DNA of 64,000 nucleotides, taken from NCBI GenBank assembly GCA_946800325.1, contig OX326960.1, forward strand, positions 39,997,842 through 40,061,841, written 5' to 3'. Positions within the stretch are counted from its first letter, which is position 1, and each line of letters starts with the position of its first letter. This document shows, one piece after another, positions 11,316 to 21,639 of the stretch. Both the position numbers and the translations under genes were made by a program. Below the pieces are notes generated by a model, which was not told the origin of the DNA, did no database searches, and saw nothing but the letters and a program-made list of their open reading frames with translations. This DNA is from Luzula sylvatica (Eukaryota > Streptophyta > Magnoliopsida > Poales > Juncaceae).

Positions 11316-11875
11316 GATCAGATCATTCAGATGAATCTATGGTATTATTCAGAATAATCCAGAAATATAAAGAGACATCTTTCAAGAGAGTGAAAGAGTG
11401 TGAAGAGAGAATGACCGAGAAATAGGAGTTTTTCTTGGTGTAGAGAATCGATCTAATCAAACAAGTTCGCCAGTGCATCGTCTAGGCAGTTGCATCCTCG
11501 ACCGACGAACTCCGACTCACGGTGGATACAAGTAGAGGAGCGACACTTGTGGCTCTCCGATTGTGATCAAACCGAAGGAGCAAAACTGTGGGATGTGGAA
11601 GAGTGTGGACGTGGGACGCACGAAAGACAATCGGAGGCGTGTCAAGACGGTGGGAGACGTATGGTATGGGACGCATGGGCTAGTCACCAATGTGACACCG
11701 GAGAAGGAAAGGATGTGAGCGATCAACCCGTCGTGCGTGATCAATTTCACGCTGGTAATCGTCTATCCTTCTATTGCATCGTACCCTCGAAGTCATGGCG
11801 TGATCTCGGATTTTGGGAACCGGACCGGGCCTTCATATCCGCTGTGCGGGCCCGGGGACGGGTGAATTCCCAACA
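10797..11875 (+). mobile_element. Copia-type solo LTR (TGAAGG family)
   Basis: It begins TGAAGGAAATACAG and ends GAATTCCCAACA. It is flanked by the 5-bp target duplication ATCTC (10,792-10,796 and 11,876-11,880), so both ends are certain. A TATA box (GATATAAATAGG) lies at 11,253-11,264, followed by a CT microsatellite at the presumed transcription start. The same LTR recurs at 38,408-39,427, 39,548-40,386 and 43,002-43,261/55,199-55,965. No internal region is present, as expected after LTR-LTR recombination. Confidence 0.9.
11274..11313. repeat. (CT)n microsatellite in the solo LTR
   Basis: About 20 CT units just downstream of the LTR TATA box. They are absent from the other LTR copies and account for much of this copy's extra length. 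Confidence 0.9.
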
Positions 11876-11880
11876 ATCTC

Positions 11881-12321
11881 CGCAAAAATGCAAACAGTGT
11901 ATGCTGAAAAATATCGTGAAACATAAATATCGCTGAAATTGCAAACATATCAGAAGAATACTCACATTACAACAATAAATTGATAAGAACAAATTGGTAA
12001 AAATATCGTGAAACAAACCGTGTATGCTGAAATGCAGTATGGAAATCCTTGGTAATCGTGAAACACAAATTTGAGCTGAAATGCAGTACTGAAATCCTTT
12101 GAATTGGTAATTGAAGTAACAAACTGGGGAAAAAAGTACTGAAATCCTTTGAATTTCTCAATTAAGAACCCAAATTTAATCAAAACAAAACAAAACAAAA
12201 ATCAAATCTATTCTAAGTACTAAAGTTCAACAATGGGCATTTGTTACAGTCTTCCACGATTCACCTCTTTTAGCCGTTCGATTTCATTATTTACCGAGCA
12301 ATCAGAGCCATTCAATCTGGG

Positions 12322-12324
<3 letters not shown>
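11881..12324. other. Non-coding, with imperfect repeats
   Basis: Repeated phrases (GCTGAAATGCAGTA and GAAATCCTTTGAATT) occur two or three times between 12,020 and 12,160. No coding sequence is recognised. Confidence 0.4.

Positions 12325-12396
<72 letters not shown>
12325..12396. repeat. (CT)n microsatellite
   Basis: About 35 uninterrupted CT units. The GC-richer stretch after it (12,400-12,600) looks like a gene leader but opens no recognisable protein. Confidence 0.95.
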
Positions 12397-12401
<5 letters not shown>

Positions 12402-12599
12402 AAACCGCGAAGCCCTAGCGGCGGAAACCCCCTCCCCTCTCTCGCTCCTCATCGCTCTCATGATAGCCTTCGACGCTCATGCTCTCTATGCCGTTCGATA
12501 TGAGTTATTCGCTATTCTTTGTGGTCGTTCGATTGCTTGCTCGCCGTGCTCTATATCACTCTCCCGCGCTGCTTTCTCATTCTCTTTGTTGGCGCCGCG

Positions 12600-12945
12600 A
12601 CATAAGCCCTATGTTATGGTATGGATATTTTTTTTATGGCAACCCAAAATAATTAGGAAATTGATAAATGGAGATGCTTGAATGATAATTAAGACAATGA
12701 TTATTTCTTTGTATTATTTTCTTGTTTTGGGTTGGGGCTTAGCTATAAATAGAGGGGGGCTAGACTAAAGTTTTTATTCAGTCCAACAAATACCAATAAT
12801 TGTATTCTCTCTTTCTCCAGTATAGTAAAATAGTTTGAGCGTCGGTGGCCGTGATTTTTTCCCTTCGGGGTTTTCACGTAAAAATCTTTGTGTTCGTGTG
12901 TGTTTTTGTGGGTTTGTTTGCGGCAACGATCCTAACACCCTAACC
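12600..12945 (+). mobile_element. Probable LTR fragment with TATA box
   Basis: GCTATAAATAGAGG near 12,742 is a strong TATA box. About 100 bp downstream, GTTTTCACGTAAAAATCTTTG near 12,870 resembles the U5 end of plant copia and TRIM LTRs, where a CACGTAAA-type block precedes a TGTGT-rich end. Neither end nor a target duplication could be fixed. CCCTAACCCTAAG near 12,937 is a telo-box-like match of little weight. Confidence 0.35.
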
Positions 12946-13061
12946 CTAAGCGACGGACTGGCGATTTATTAGGCCAATCTTGCGCCAAAGAGCTTACCAT
13001 CTTCTTTTCGGTTTGTTTGCACCTCTTTGTTGCTTCCATTAGTACTTTTCTTACCTTCTTG

Positions 13062-13200
13062 ATATTTTCTGGTGGCCGATTTTGTTCTTATTCTCATGCA
13101 CTTACATATATGTATTTTTGGTGGCCGATTATGGCCTCTTCGTGCTTTGTGTTCTTTGGTGGCCGATTTTGGTGGCCGATTTTGGTGGCCGATTCTGGCC
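13062..13200. repeat. GGTGGCCGATTTT repeats
   Basis: Five copies of a 13-bp phrase, three of them in direct tandem at 13,158-13,195. The surrounding 12,970-13,664 shows no gene. GACTC/CGATTCCG-rich sequence at 13,296-13,390 resembles that at 18,325-18,425 on the other side of the foldback element. Confidence 0.6.
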
Positions 13201-13673
13201 TTATCGTGTAAAGATTTGAAGTGGCAATGTTGTATTACGTTCTTGCTTTGGGGTTTGGCTGTTTTTTTTATGGTTACTTGCTTCTCATTTTTCGCAGAAT
13301 CGGCGACTCAGTCTTGGAGTCAGCCGACTCGAGCCGGAGTCGGCGGTGGTCGACCCGATTCCGTCCGATTCCGGTCGAATTTTACCGATTCTTCCACTTT
13401 TTTTTGTATATTTCGCAAGTTTGTAAGAAGCAAATGAGACTAATGCAGAAGACAATAGACTCTAGGCTCTATGGAACACTTATTACTTAGGTCTTTTAGG
13501 TCTTATAGGGGTACTTTTAGAGGTTTAATAGGGTACATGTAGAGTTTTTAATGCTCTGCTTTTTCACACTAGATATTTGAGAGTTTAGGGCTTTATATGG
13601 TATAGACTAATAGACTAATATATATATATGAAGTTTATGCTATAAACAAATATGAAACTATTAATAACAATAA

Positions 13674-13906
13674 GGGAAATTTTACAGTTTAGACCAAATA
13701 AGTTTCGTATTATAAAAAATAGATCAACTAGTTTCAAATTTTGGGAAATAACACTCTCGACCTTTGAAAAGTCGAGAGATTGCTAAACTGCTCGACTTTT
13801 CAAAAGTCGAGCGCTTTTATTCCTTAATCACCTGATCACATGGCAGAATTAATTATTTTCCCAAACTGCTCGACCTTTGAAAAGTCGAGCAATTTTGCAA
13901 TGATTT

Positions 13907-13946
<40 letters not shown>

Positions 13947-14016
13947 AAGCCCTCGACCTTTCAAAGGTCGAGCACTTTTGTTCTATTTAAACCCCCCGTT
14001 TGGTCCCCACTCACTC
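13674..14016 (+). repeat. Left terminal inverted arm of the foldback element
   Basis: It pairs with 17,447-17,788. Inside are four short palindromes of the form CTCGAC-TTT-GTCGAG (starting near 13,757, 13,787, 13,870 and 13,951) and a CT microsatellite at 13,910-13,945. The mirrored GA run lies in the right arm. Confidence 0.9.
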
Positions 14017-14451
14017 AAAATGTACCCGCCGAATTATCCATTATTTAGTTATTACGTTCAATTATGTTGATAATTAAGAAATATAATTAAATATTCAGTA
14101 AAATTTATTCAAATTTATGAATTCGAACAATTATTAATTACGTATTAAATTAACAACTAACATATATTGGTTATTATTTTAATTAAATATACTAATTTAG
14201 AACATAGATCATGTTATGATAAAATTTGGTATTTGTTTCCGAATTTTACCATAACATTATCTTTGTTCTAAATTGGTATATTTAATAAAAATAATAACTA
14301 GTACATGTTGGTTGTTAACTTAATACATATTTAATAATTATTCGAATACTTAAATTTGAATAAATTTTACTGAATATTTAATTATATTTCTTAATTATCA
14401 ACATAATTGAACGTAATAACTAAATAATGGATAATTCGGCGGGTACATTTT
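14017..14451. repeat. Palindromic unit A1
   Basis: A 435-bp inverted repeat that opens AAAATGTACCCGCCGAATTA and closes with its inverse. A2 (15,014-15,448), A3 (16,013-16,447) and A4 (17,012-17,446) have the same length and near-identical sequence. Confidence 0.9.
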
Positions 14452-14532
14452 GGAGGAAATTAATTTTTTTATTTTTAATATCTGACACACGTGGCACTGT
14501 TGAAAAAATATATAAAAAAATTAAACCCCTCC

Positions 14533-14932
14533 AAAGTGTACACGCCGAATTTTCCATTATTTAGTTATTACGTTCAATTATATTGATAATTAAGATATAT
14601 AATTAAATATTCAGTCAAATTTATTCAAATTTATGAATTCAAACAATTATTAATTATATATTAAGTTAACAGCTAACATGTACTGGTTATCATTTTAATT
14701 AAATATACGAATCGAAATTATCCAAATTTTATCATAACATTTCTATGTTATAATTAATATATTTAATTAAAATGATAACCAGTACAAGTTAGCTATTAAC
14801 TTAATACGTAATTAATAATTGTTCGAATTCATAAATTTGAATAAATTTTACTGAATATTTAATTATATATCTTAATTATCAACATAATTGAAAGTAATAA
14901 CTAAATAATGGAGAATTCGGCGTGTACACTTT
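14533..14932. repeat. Palindromic unit B1
   Basis: A 400-bp inverted repeat that opens AAAGTGTACACGCCGAATT and closes with its inverse. B2 is at 15,530-15,929 and B3 at 16,528-16,927. The arms are clearly related to those of unit A (shared CATTATTTAGTTATTACG), but the loop differs. Spacers of about 80 bp, alternating in orientation, separate A and B units. Confidence 0.9.
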
Positions 14933-17446
14933 GGAGGGGTTTAATTTTTTATATATTTTTTCAACAGTGCCAAGTGTGTGTCAGATATTAAAATAAAAAA
15001 ATTAATTTCCTCCAAAATGTACCCGCCGAATTATCCATTATTTAGTTATTACGTTCAATTATGTTGATAATTAAGAAATATAATTAAATATTCAGTAAAA
15101 TTTATTCAAATTTAAGTATTCGAATCATTATTAAATATGTATTAAGTTAACAACCAACATGTACTAGTTATTATTTTTATTAAATATACCAATTTAGAAC
15201 ATAGATAATGTTATGGTAAAATTCGGAAACAAATACCAAATTTTATCATAACATGATTTATGTTCTAAATTAGTATATTTAATTAAAATAATAACCAATA
15301 TATGTTAGTTGTTAACTTAATACGTAATTAATAATTGTTCGAATTCATAAATTTGAATAAATTTTACTGAATATTTAATTATATTTCTTAATTATCAACA
15401 TAATTGAACGTAATAACTAAATAATGGATAATTCGGCGGGTACATTTTGGAGGAAATTAATTTTTTTTTATTTTTAATATCTGACCCACAGCACTGTTGA
15501 AAAAATATATAAAAAAATTAAACCCCTCCAAAGTGTACACGCCGAATTTTCCATTATTTAGTTATTACGTTCAATTATATTGATAATTAAGATATATAAT
15601 TAAATATTCAGTCAAATTTATTCAAATTTATGAATTCAAACAATTATTATTTATATATTAAGTTAACAGCTAACATGTACTGGTTATCATTTTAATTAAA
15701 TATACGAATCGAAATTATCCAAATTTTATCATAACATTTCTATGTTATAATTAATATATTTAATTAAAATGATAACCAGTACAAGTTAGCTATTAACTTA
15801 ATACGTAATTAATAATTGTTCGAATTCATAAATTTGAATAAATTTTACTGAATATTTAATTATATATCTTAATTATCAACATAATTGAAAGTAATAACTA
15901 AATAATGGAGAATTCGGCGTGTACACTTTGGAGGGGTTTAATTTTTTTATATATTTTTTCAACAGTGCCACGTGTGTGTCAGATATTAAAATAAAAAAAA
16001 TTAATTTCCTCCAAAATGTACCCGCCGAATTATCCATTATTTAGTTATTACGTTCAATTATGTTGATAATTAAGAAATATAATTAAATATTCAGTAAAAT
16101 TTATTCAAATTTAAGTATTCGAATCATTATTAAATATGTATTAAGTTAACAACCAACATGTACTAGTTATTATTTTTATTAAATATACCAATTTAGAACA
16201 TAGATAATGTTATGGTAAAATTCGGAAACAAATACCAAATTTTATCATAACATGATCTATGTTCTAAATTAGTATATTTAATTAAAATAATAACCAATAT
16301 ATGTTAGTTGTTAACTTAATACGTAATTAATAATTGTTCGAATTCATAAATTTGAATAAATTTTACTGAATATTTAATTATATTTCTTAATTATCAACAT
16401 AATTGAACGTAATAACTAAATAATGGATAATTCGGCGGGTACATTTTGGAGGAAATTAATTTTTTTTATTTTTAATATCTGACCCACAGCACTGTTGAAA
16501 AAATATATAAAAAAATTAAACCCCTCCAAAGTGTACACGCCGAATTTTTCATTATTTAGTTATTACGTTCAATTATATTGATAATTAAGATATATAATTA
16601 AATATTCAGTCAAATTTATTCAAATTTATGAATTCAAACAATTATTATTTATATATTAAGTTAACAGCTAACATGTACTGGTTATCATTTTAATTAAATA
16701 TACGAATCGAAATTATCCAAATTTTATCATAACATTTCTGTGTTATAATTAATATATTTAATTAAAATGATAACCAGTACAAGTTAGCTGTTAAGTTAAT
16801 ACGTAATTAATAATTGTTCGAATTCATAAATTTGAATAAATTTTACTGAATATTTAATTATATATCTTAATTATCAACATAATTGAACGTAATAACTAAA
16901 TAATGGAGAATTCGGCGTGTACACTTTGGAGGGGTTTAATTTTTTTATATATTTTTTCAACAGTGGCACGTGTGTGTGTCAGATATTAAAATAAAAAAAT
17001 TAATTTCCTCCAAAATGTACCCGCCGAATTATCCATTATTTAGTTATTACGTTCAATTATGTTGATAATTAAGAAATATAATTAAATATTCAGTAAAATT
17101 TATTCAAATTTAAGTATTCGAATCATTATTAAATATGTATTAAGTTAACAACCAACATGTACTAGTTATTATTTTTATTAAATATACCAATTTAGAACAT
17201 AGATAATGTTATGGTAAAATTCGAAAACAAATACCAAATTTTATCATAACATGATCTATGTTCTAAATTAGTATATTTAATTAAAATAATAACCAATATA
17301 TATTAGTTGTTAATTTAATACGCAATTAATAATTGTTCGAATTCATAAATTTGAATAAATTTTACTGAATATTTAATTATATTTCTTAATTATCAACATA
17401 ATTGAACGTAATAACTAAATAATGGATAATTCGGCGGGTACATTTT

Positions 17447-17510
17447 AAGTGAGTGGGGACCAAACGGGGGTATAAATAGCACAAAGTGCTCGACCTTTGA
17501 AAGGTCGAGG

Positions 17511-17551
<41 letters not shown>

Positions 17552-17788
17552 GGACCAAATCATTGCAAAATTGCTCGACTTTTCAAAGGTCGAGCAGTTT
17601 GGGGAAATAATTAATCCTGCCATGTGATCAGGTGATTAAGGAATAAAAGCGCTCGCTTTTGAAAAGTCGAGCAGTTTAGCAATCTCTCGACTTTTCAAAG
17701 GTCGGGAGTGTTATTTCCCAAATTTTGAAACTAGTTGGTCTATTTTTGGTAATACGAAACTTATTTGGTCTAAACAGTAAAATTTCCC
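17447..17788 (-). repeat. Right terminal inverted arm of the foldback element
   Basis: The inverse of 13,674-14,016, with the same CTCGAC/GTCGAG palindromes and a GA run at 17,516-17,547. A few substitutions separate the two arms. Confidence 0.9.
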
Positions 17789-17797
17789 TAACAATAA

Positions 17798-18820
17798 TGC
17801 CTCTGTGAATGACAAAGTTTACAGCAATTGTTTCTCGCAGCATAATTGAAAACAAATAATAAAATTTATTTATGTATTCAAAGGAAGAAATTTTTTACTA
17901 TTTTATATCAATTTGTTATAATATATATTAATTTATTTATGTATTCAATGGAAGAAACTTTTTACTATTTTATATCAATTTTTTATAATAAATATTAAAG
18001 TAGAATTTATATTAGAGTTTAGACTTAATTTTATAAATAATTATTATGATGCTAATTTTTAAGATGGTAAATATTATATTTTGAATTTTGAAAGAGTAAA
18101 TATGATATTTTAGTTTTTAATATAGTTCATAGTATAAAGAATGGAAGAAAATGAAAGTTCAAAAACAGCACAATACAATTCAGAAATATATAGTTCATTT
18201 TTGGCACTAATATATTTTATGATGTATTTTTTCTTTCATTTTTAGTTAATAAGTATAAATATATATAATTAAGTGTTATTTGTGTTTTTCTATTTTTTAT
18301 GTTAAAAAAATATGTTTTTAACAAAATCCGACTCTCCGATCCGACTCGGGCGATTCCGATCGACTCGGCTGACTATTACTCTACGGACATCGGACGACTC
18401 CGATTCCGATTCCGACTTTCGGAATTATGTTGCTTCTGTCATTTTGTTTTCAACTTTTAATCTGTTCGATCATTTTGGTATGGTGCCGGTATGGATTAGA
18501 TTTTTTTTCATTGGCTCGGCTTGGTTATGCTTCGACTTATGTTGATCTCGATTTCTTTCCTCTTGATTCGTAATTCTGTGACGAAAGAAAAATTATGAAC
18601 GGATACGAACAAAAAAGAACATATATTCTGAGAATAAATCAGAATTTAAGAGGGAAGACGTTCAAAGTTTTTCATAGGTTGCTGTACTTGGAGGTTTCTG
18701 TATCGTTATTTGTTCAGTCGGACAAAGATATTGATATACTGTCACCGTAAGTTCCTATTTCTGACAACGAACATGTAATTTTTTTTTCCTTTGATTAGTA
18801 CGAGGTGTCGGCGCTCCAAA
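17798..18820. other. AT-rich flank without a recognised gene
   Basis: A roughly 50-bp phrase is partly repeated at 17,875-17,990 (TTATTTATGTATTCAA and TTTTTACTATTTTATATCAA). A stretch rich in CGACTCCGATTCCGA lies at 18,325-18,425. Exon-like sequence at 18,640-18,755 precedes the Rab relic, but I could not match it to a protein. Confidence 0.4.
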
Positions 18821-18830
18821 TTGAAAAGAT

Positions 18831-19426
18831 TTGGGTTTGAGCAAAGGCTGCATCGCTCTTCGATATGTGTCTCGCCAGTTGGGCCCCACAACCGAGGTTA
18901 AACATTCAATTTCATATAATCGTCTATCTTATAGATTATTCATTAAATTACTAAGGAAAAAAGGTTCGCTCTCATTTAATTTCAGGTTATTGTTGGCGCG
19001 TCTTTTTCTCTCACAAACCCAAGCTTTGCAAGACACCGCCACTGTTATATAGGAAATTTGGAATACTCCTCACCAAGAAAGGTTCATTTCAATTTTTTGG
19101 GTACTTTCCATGTACTTTTTTTATACTTATTTATATACTAATTCCTTTTTTCCCTGGAAAAATATGCTGCATTGTCAGTTTTAGATTGTATGAGAGGTGG
19201 AACTAACAAATTCTCAATCATTCAACAAAGCTCGATATTTCGGGTCAAAGGTATAATTAATTACTTCATCAATAACATATACAAAATTAATTGTGGTTAA
19301 TATAATTAATTAATTATTATTTATATGTTGTTGAAGGAATTACAAAAACATGGGAACGCACTTATAGTTGTGCCCTTGGTCGATAACAAAGCTGATCTCG
19401 ACGAAACTCGAAACGTACCTCCTCAG
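18831..19426 (+). pseudogene. ARA6/RABF1-like Rab GTPase pseudogene, intron-containing
   Basis: Four exon remnants follow the Rab5-type order. Piece 1 (about 18,831-18,896) gives GCIALRYVSRQ, matching the region after the P-loop (GKSCIVLRFVRGQ in ARA6). Piece 2 (18,986-19,081) gives VIVGASF, then after a one-base shift FLSQTQALQDTATV, a stop, and EIWNTPHQER, the counterpart of the DTAGQER switch II box. Piece 3 (19,163-19,250) gives ALSVLDCMRGG. Piece 4 (19,337-19,426) gives ELQKHGNALIVVPLVDNK, then NKADL, the guanine-specificity motif. Donor GT sites follow all four pieces and acceptor AGs precede pieces 2 and 4. The ELQKHG phrase favours ARA6, the plant-specific endosomal Rab, over conventional Rab5. 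The C-terminus and the intact P-loop are gone. It is an unprocessed gene relic and not a retrocopy. Confidence 0.8.
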
Positions 19427-20295
19427 GTCCACTTCTTTATTTTCTAAATTCCGAACTGGTTCGAAAGTGTATTGAACGATTCACTTCTAAGTTTTCTAAA
19501 GAATGCAAATCTAAAGAAATCATGAGATTCAAGTGGGATTTCGAATTTCAATTTGTTTGATTGTTCTCAGATTTCGAATTTCGAATTTCAAGTGGGAATA
19601 ACTCATTCATTAGTAAATCTAAAAATCAAACGTGCATAACTTTTAATCAAGATCATTACCTTCACTCAATTGACCTAAATATAGCATAAATGCCTCAAAT
19701 TCAGCGTAAATGACCCAATTCAGCCCCCGTGAATCCTAATTCGTCATAAATGAGCCTAATCCATCCCAAGTAAGCCCTAATTTTAAATAATTGATCCTAA
19801 TTCAGTCTTTGTGTGCAATATCCAATCGAAATCCATGCTAGAAGCAGGTTTGATCACCATGAAGTCTCCAGGTTCTTACCGCCATGAAGCCTTGTTCGAT
19901 TTATGCGTGAGCCTCACCACGGAAGAACTTCGCCTTCACCAGAAACTTCTCGTTCAAGAAGAGGCAACTAGCAGACAAGGCTGTACAACGAGTACCGCAT
20001 TTATTTCTTGCGACTCAACCTCGTAAGTCGCCTCTTTGCTTTCCTCACCCGCGAGCTAGAGCTAGATATAGAGCTAGAGAGAGAGAGAGAGAGAGGCGTA
20101 GAAATGGTTTGGTTGCATCAGGGTTTAATTACAAAGCTTGAAATTTTGTAAAAAGGCCCCTCCGTTTTTAAGAAAAATTATAAAAAGACCCTTCCGCTTT
20201 TATATTAATATCATTTCGCTGTGTGAGCACGTTGAATTCATCGATATATTTTGCTTATTTGAAACATATATTTTGTCAATTTCATCGATATATTT
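19427..20295. other. Flank with one unassigned exon-like stretch
   Basis: Between 19,650 and 19,810 there is a decayed repetition of (A)TGA-CCTAATTCAG phrases. At 19,811-20,026 an open frame of coding-like composition (EALFDLCVSLTTEELRLHQK) is followed by GTAAGT at 20,023, but no family is recognised. Short GA repeats occur at 20,075-20,093. Confidence 0.35.
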
Positions 20296-20300
20296 GTGCA

Positions 20301-20505
20301 TGTTATAAATAAATACAAATAACAAGAAAATAGAGGAGAGAGAAATTTTCTATTCAAAATGAATCCATCCATAATACATAACATGACCTCTATTTATAAG
20401 GAATGAAAATCCGAAATAAATTAATTACATTTAAACATATTAATAAGAATACCAAAAACCTATATACATGTGTATGGATATTCACACATATTAATATTCA
20501 TAACA
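20301..20505 (-). repeat. 3' LTR of the copia-type element
   Basis: On the minus strand it contains TTATAAATAGAG, a TATA box, at about 20,389-20,400. It begins the element on the plus-strand map and is bordered inside by the polypurine tract. Confidence 0.9.
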
Positions 20506-21639
20506 CTCCCCCTTGAATATCTAAAAAATTTACATTATGGACAATAATAGCCATCTCAATAAAAATCATGCTAGGAAAAATCCATTAGGACAAAACACCA
20601 TAGCAAACAAGAAGATTAGGACAAAACACCATAATACAATATATCTCTCGAGAGTTTGAATTGTATGCGTCAGGCATATTGAATCCTACGGGGATTTTCA
20701 TGAACATTGTAATTAAATGAGTCATATGAATAATCTGTTATAATGAATACAAGACACAATTTTAGTCCTTCCGAGACCTTAAAACAAATTTGAAAAAAAA
20801 AAAAAAAAATAAGTAAATATAATTTACATCACCATGGTGTTTTTCGAACTTCGGATCCATCAATTATTTTATGGCCATAATTTCGGATCCTCGTTTTATT
20901 AATATCAATTGAAAGCCAACCCATGCCAACTCTTTAGTAACTATAGTTTCATTTCGGTTCCATTTTCTTCTAGTAGAGACATTATTTCGAAATCTCATTA
21001 TTTTCAACAATTTCAAAGTTGTCAGGTACCTGAATCTTTTTCAAAGATTATATTTATGTCAAATCTCCTAATTAATCTTTCATTATCCCATTAAAAAGGA
21101 TATCTATTATTAGAAGTATTATCAACTTCTTTATTGCCAACCTTTTATCATGCTCTTTCTTATTCCTTTGGATTTTAATATTGGAACCGAGTGGTCGACC
21201 ACGCTTCAGGCTTATATCAAATTTAAAATAATCCAAGGATATTATACTACAAATATGAGCATTTAGACTGAATTTTTTTATCTATTAATCATTCTTGTAT
21301 TGATAAATGCATCAAATCACCGATTTGCAATTCCGTGCAAATAATTAATTTATGAACTCCTAGTTCATATTTACTTGTTCGAGGATCTGATATGATGATG
21401 CGTATAATTTGTCATTTTTCCAGTTTTCAATCTCTTCCCCTTGATTTAGGCACGAGTTGCTGATATTTTTATTACTATCTAATGAAGTTCTTCGAGACTA
21501 ACATGATATCTTATATTTTGAAAAATTTCACTCGTGTTTGGTTATTTACTAACACCATCTTAGTTGTGTATGTAATATTTTTCTTCGGGAATTTCATATT
21601 TTGAACAAACATATTCAACTTTGTTGCTTTCTTGAATGT

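Larger units (their letters stand above)
13674..17788. mobile_element. Giant Mutator-like foldback element with nested palindromes
   Basis: The element is 4115 bp and bounded by an exact 9-bp target duplication, TAACAATAA (13,665-13,673 and 17,789-17,797). That length is the signature of Mutator-superfamily insertion. The left end GGGAAATTTTACAGTTTAG is matched in inverted form at the right end. Inverted arms of about 343 bp (13,674-14,016 and 17,447-17,788) enclose seven palindromic units in the order A-B-A-B-A-B-A. The whole is symmetric about 15,730, the centre of the middle B unit. No transposase is encoded, so it must rely on one supplied elsewhere. A full-length transcript would fold into a very long hairpin. 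Confidence 0.9.

Noticed and set aside
11490..11936. 148-codon frame in the solo LTR, and similar frames near 38,480, 40,074 and 42,958
   Set aside because: All lie in copies of the same non-coding LTR, and the frame is not preserved between copies.
12930..12950. CCCTAACCCTAAG as interstitial telomere repeat
   Set aside because: Fewer than two full units; probably chance or a telo-box.
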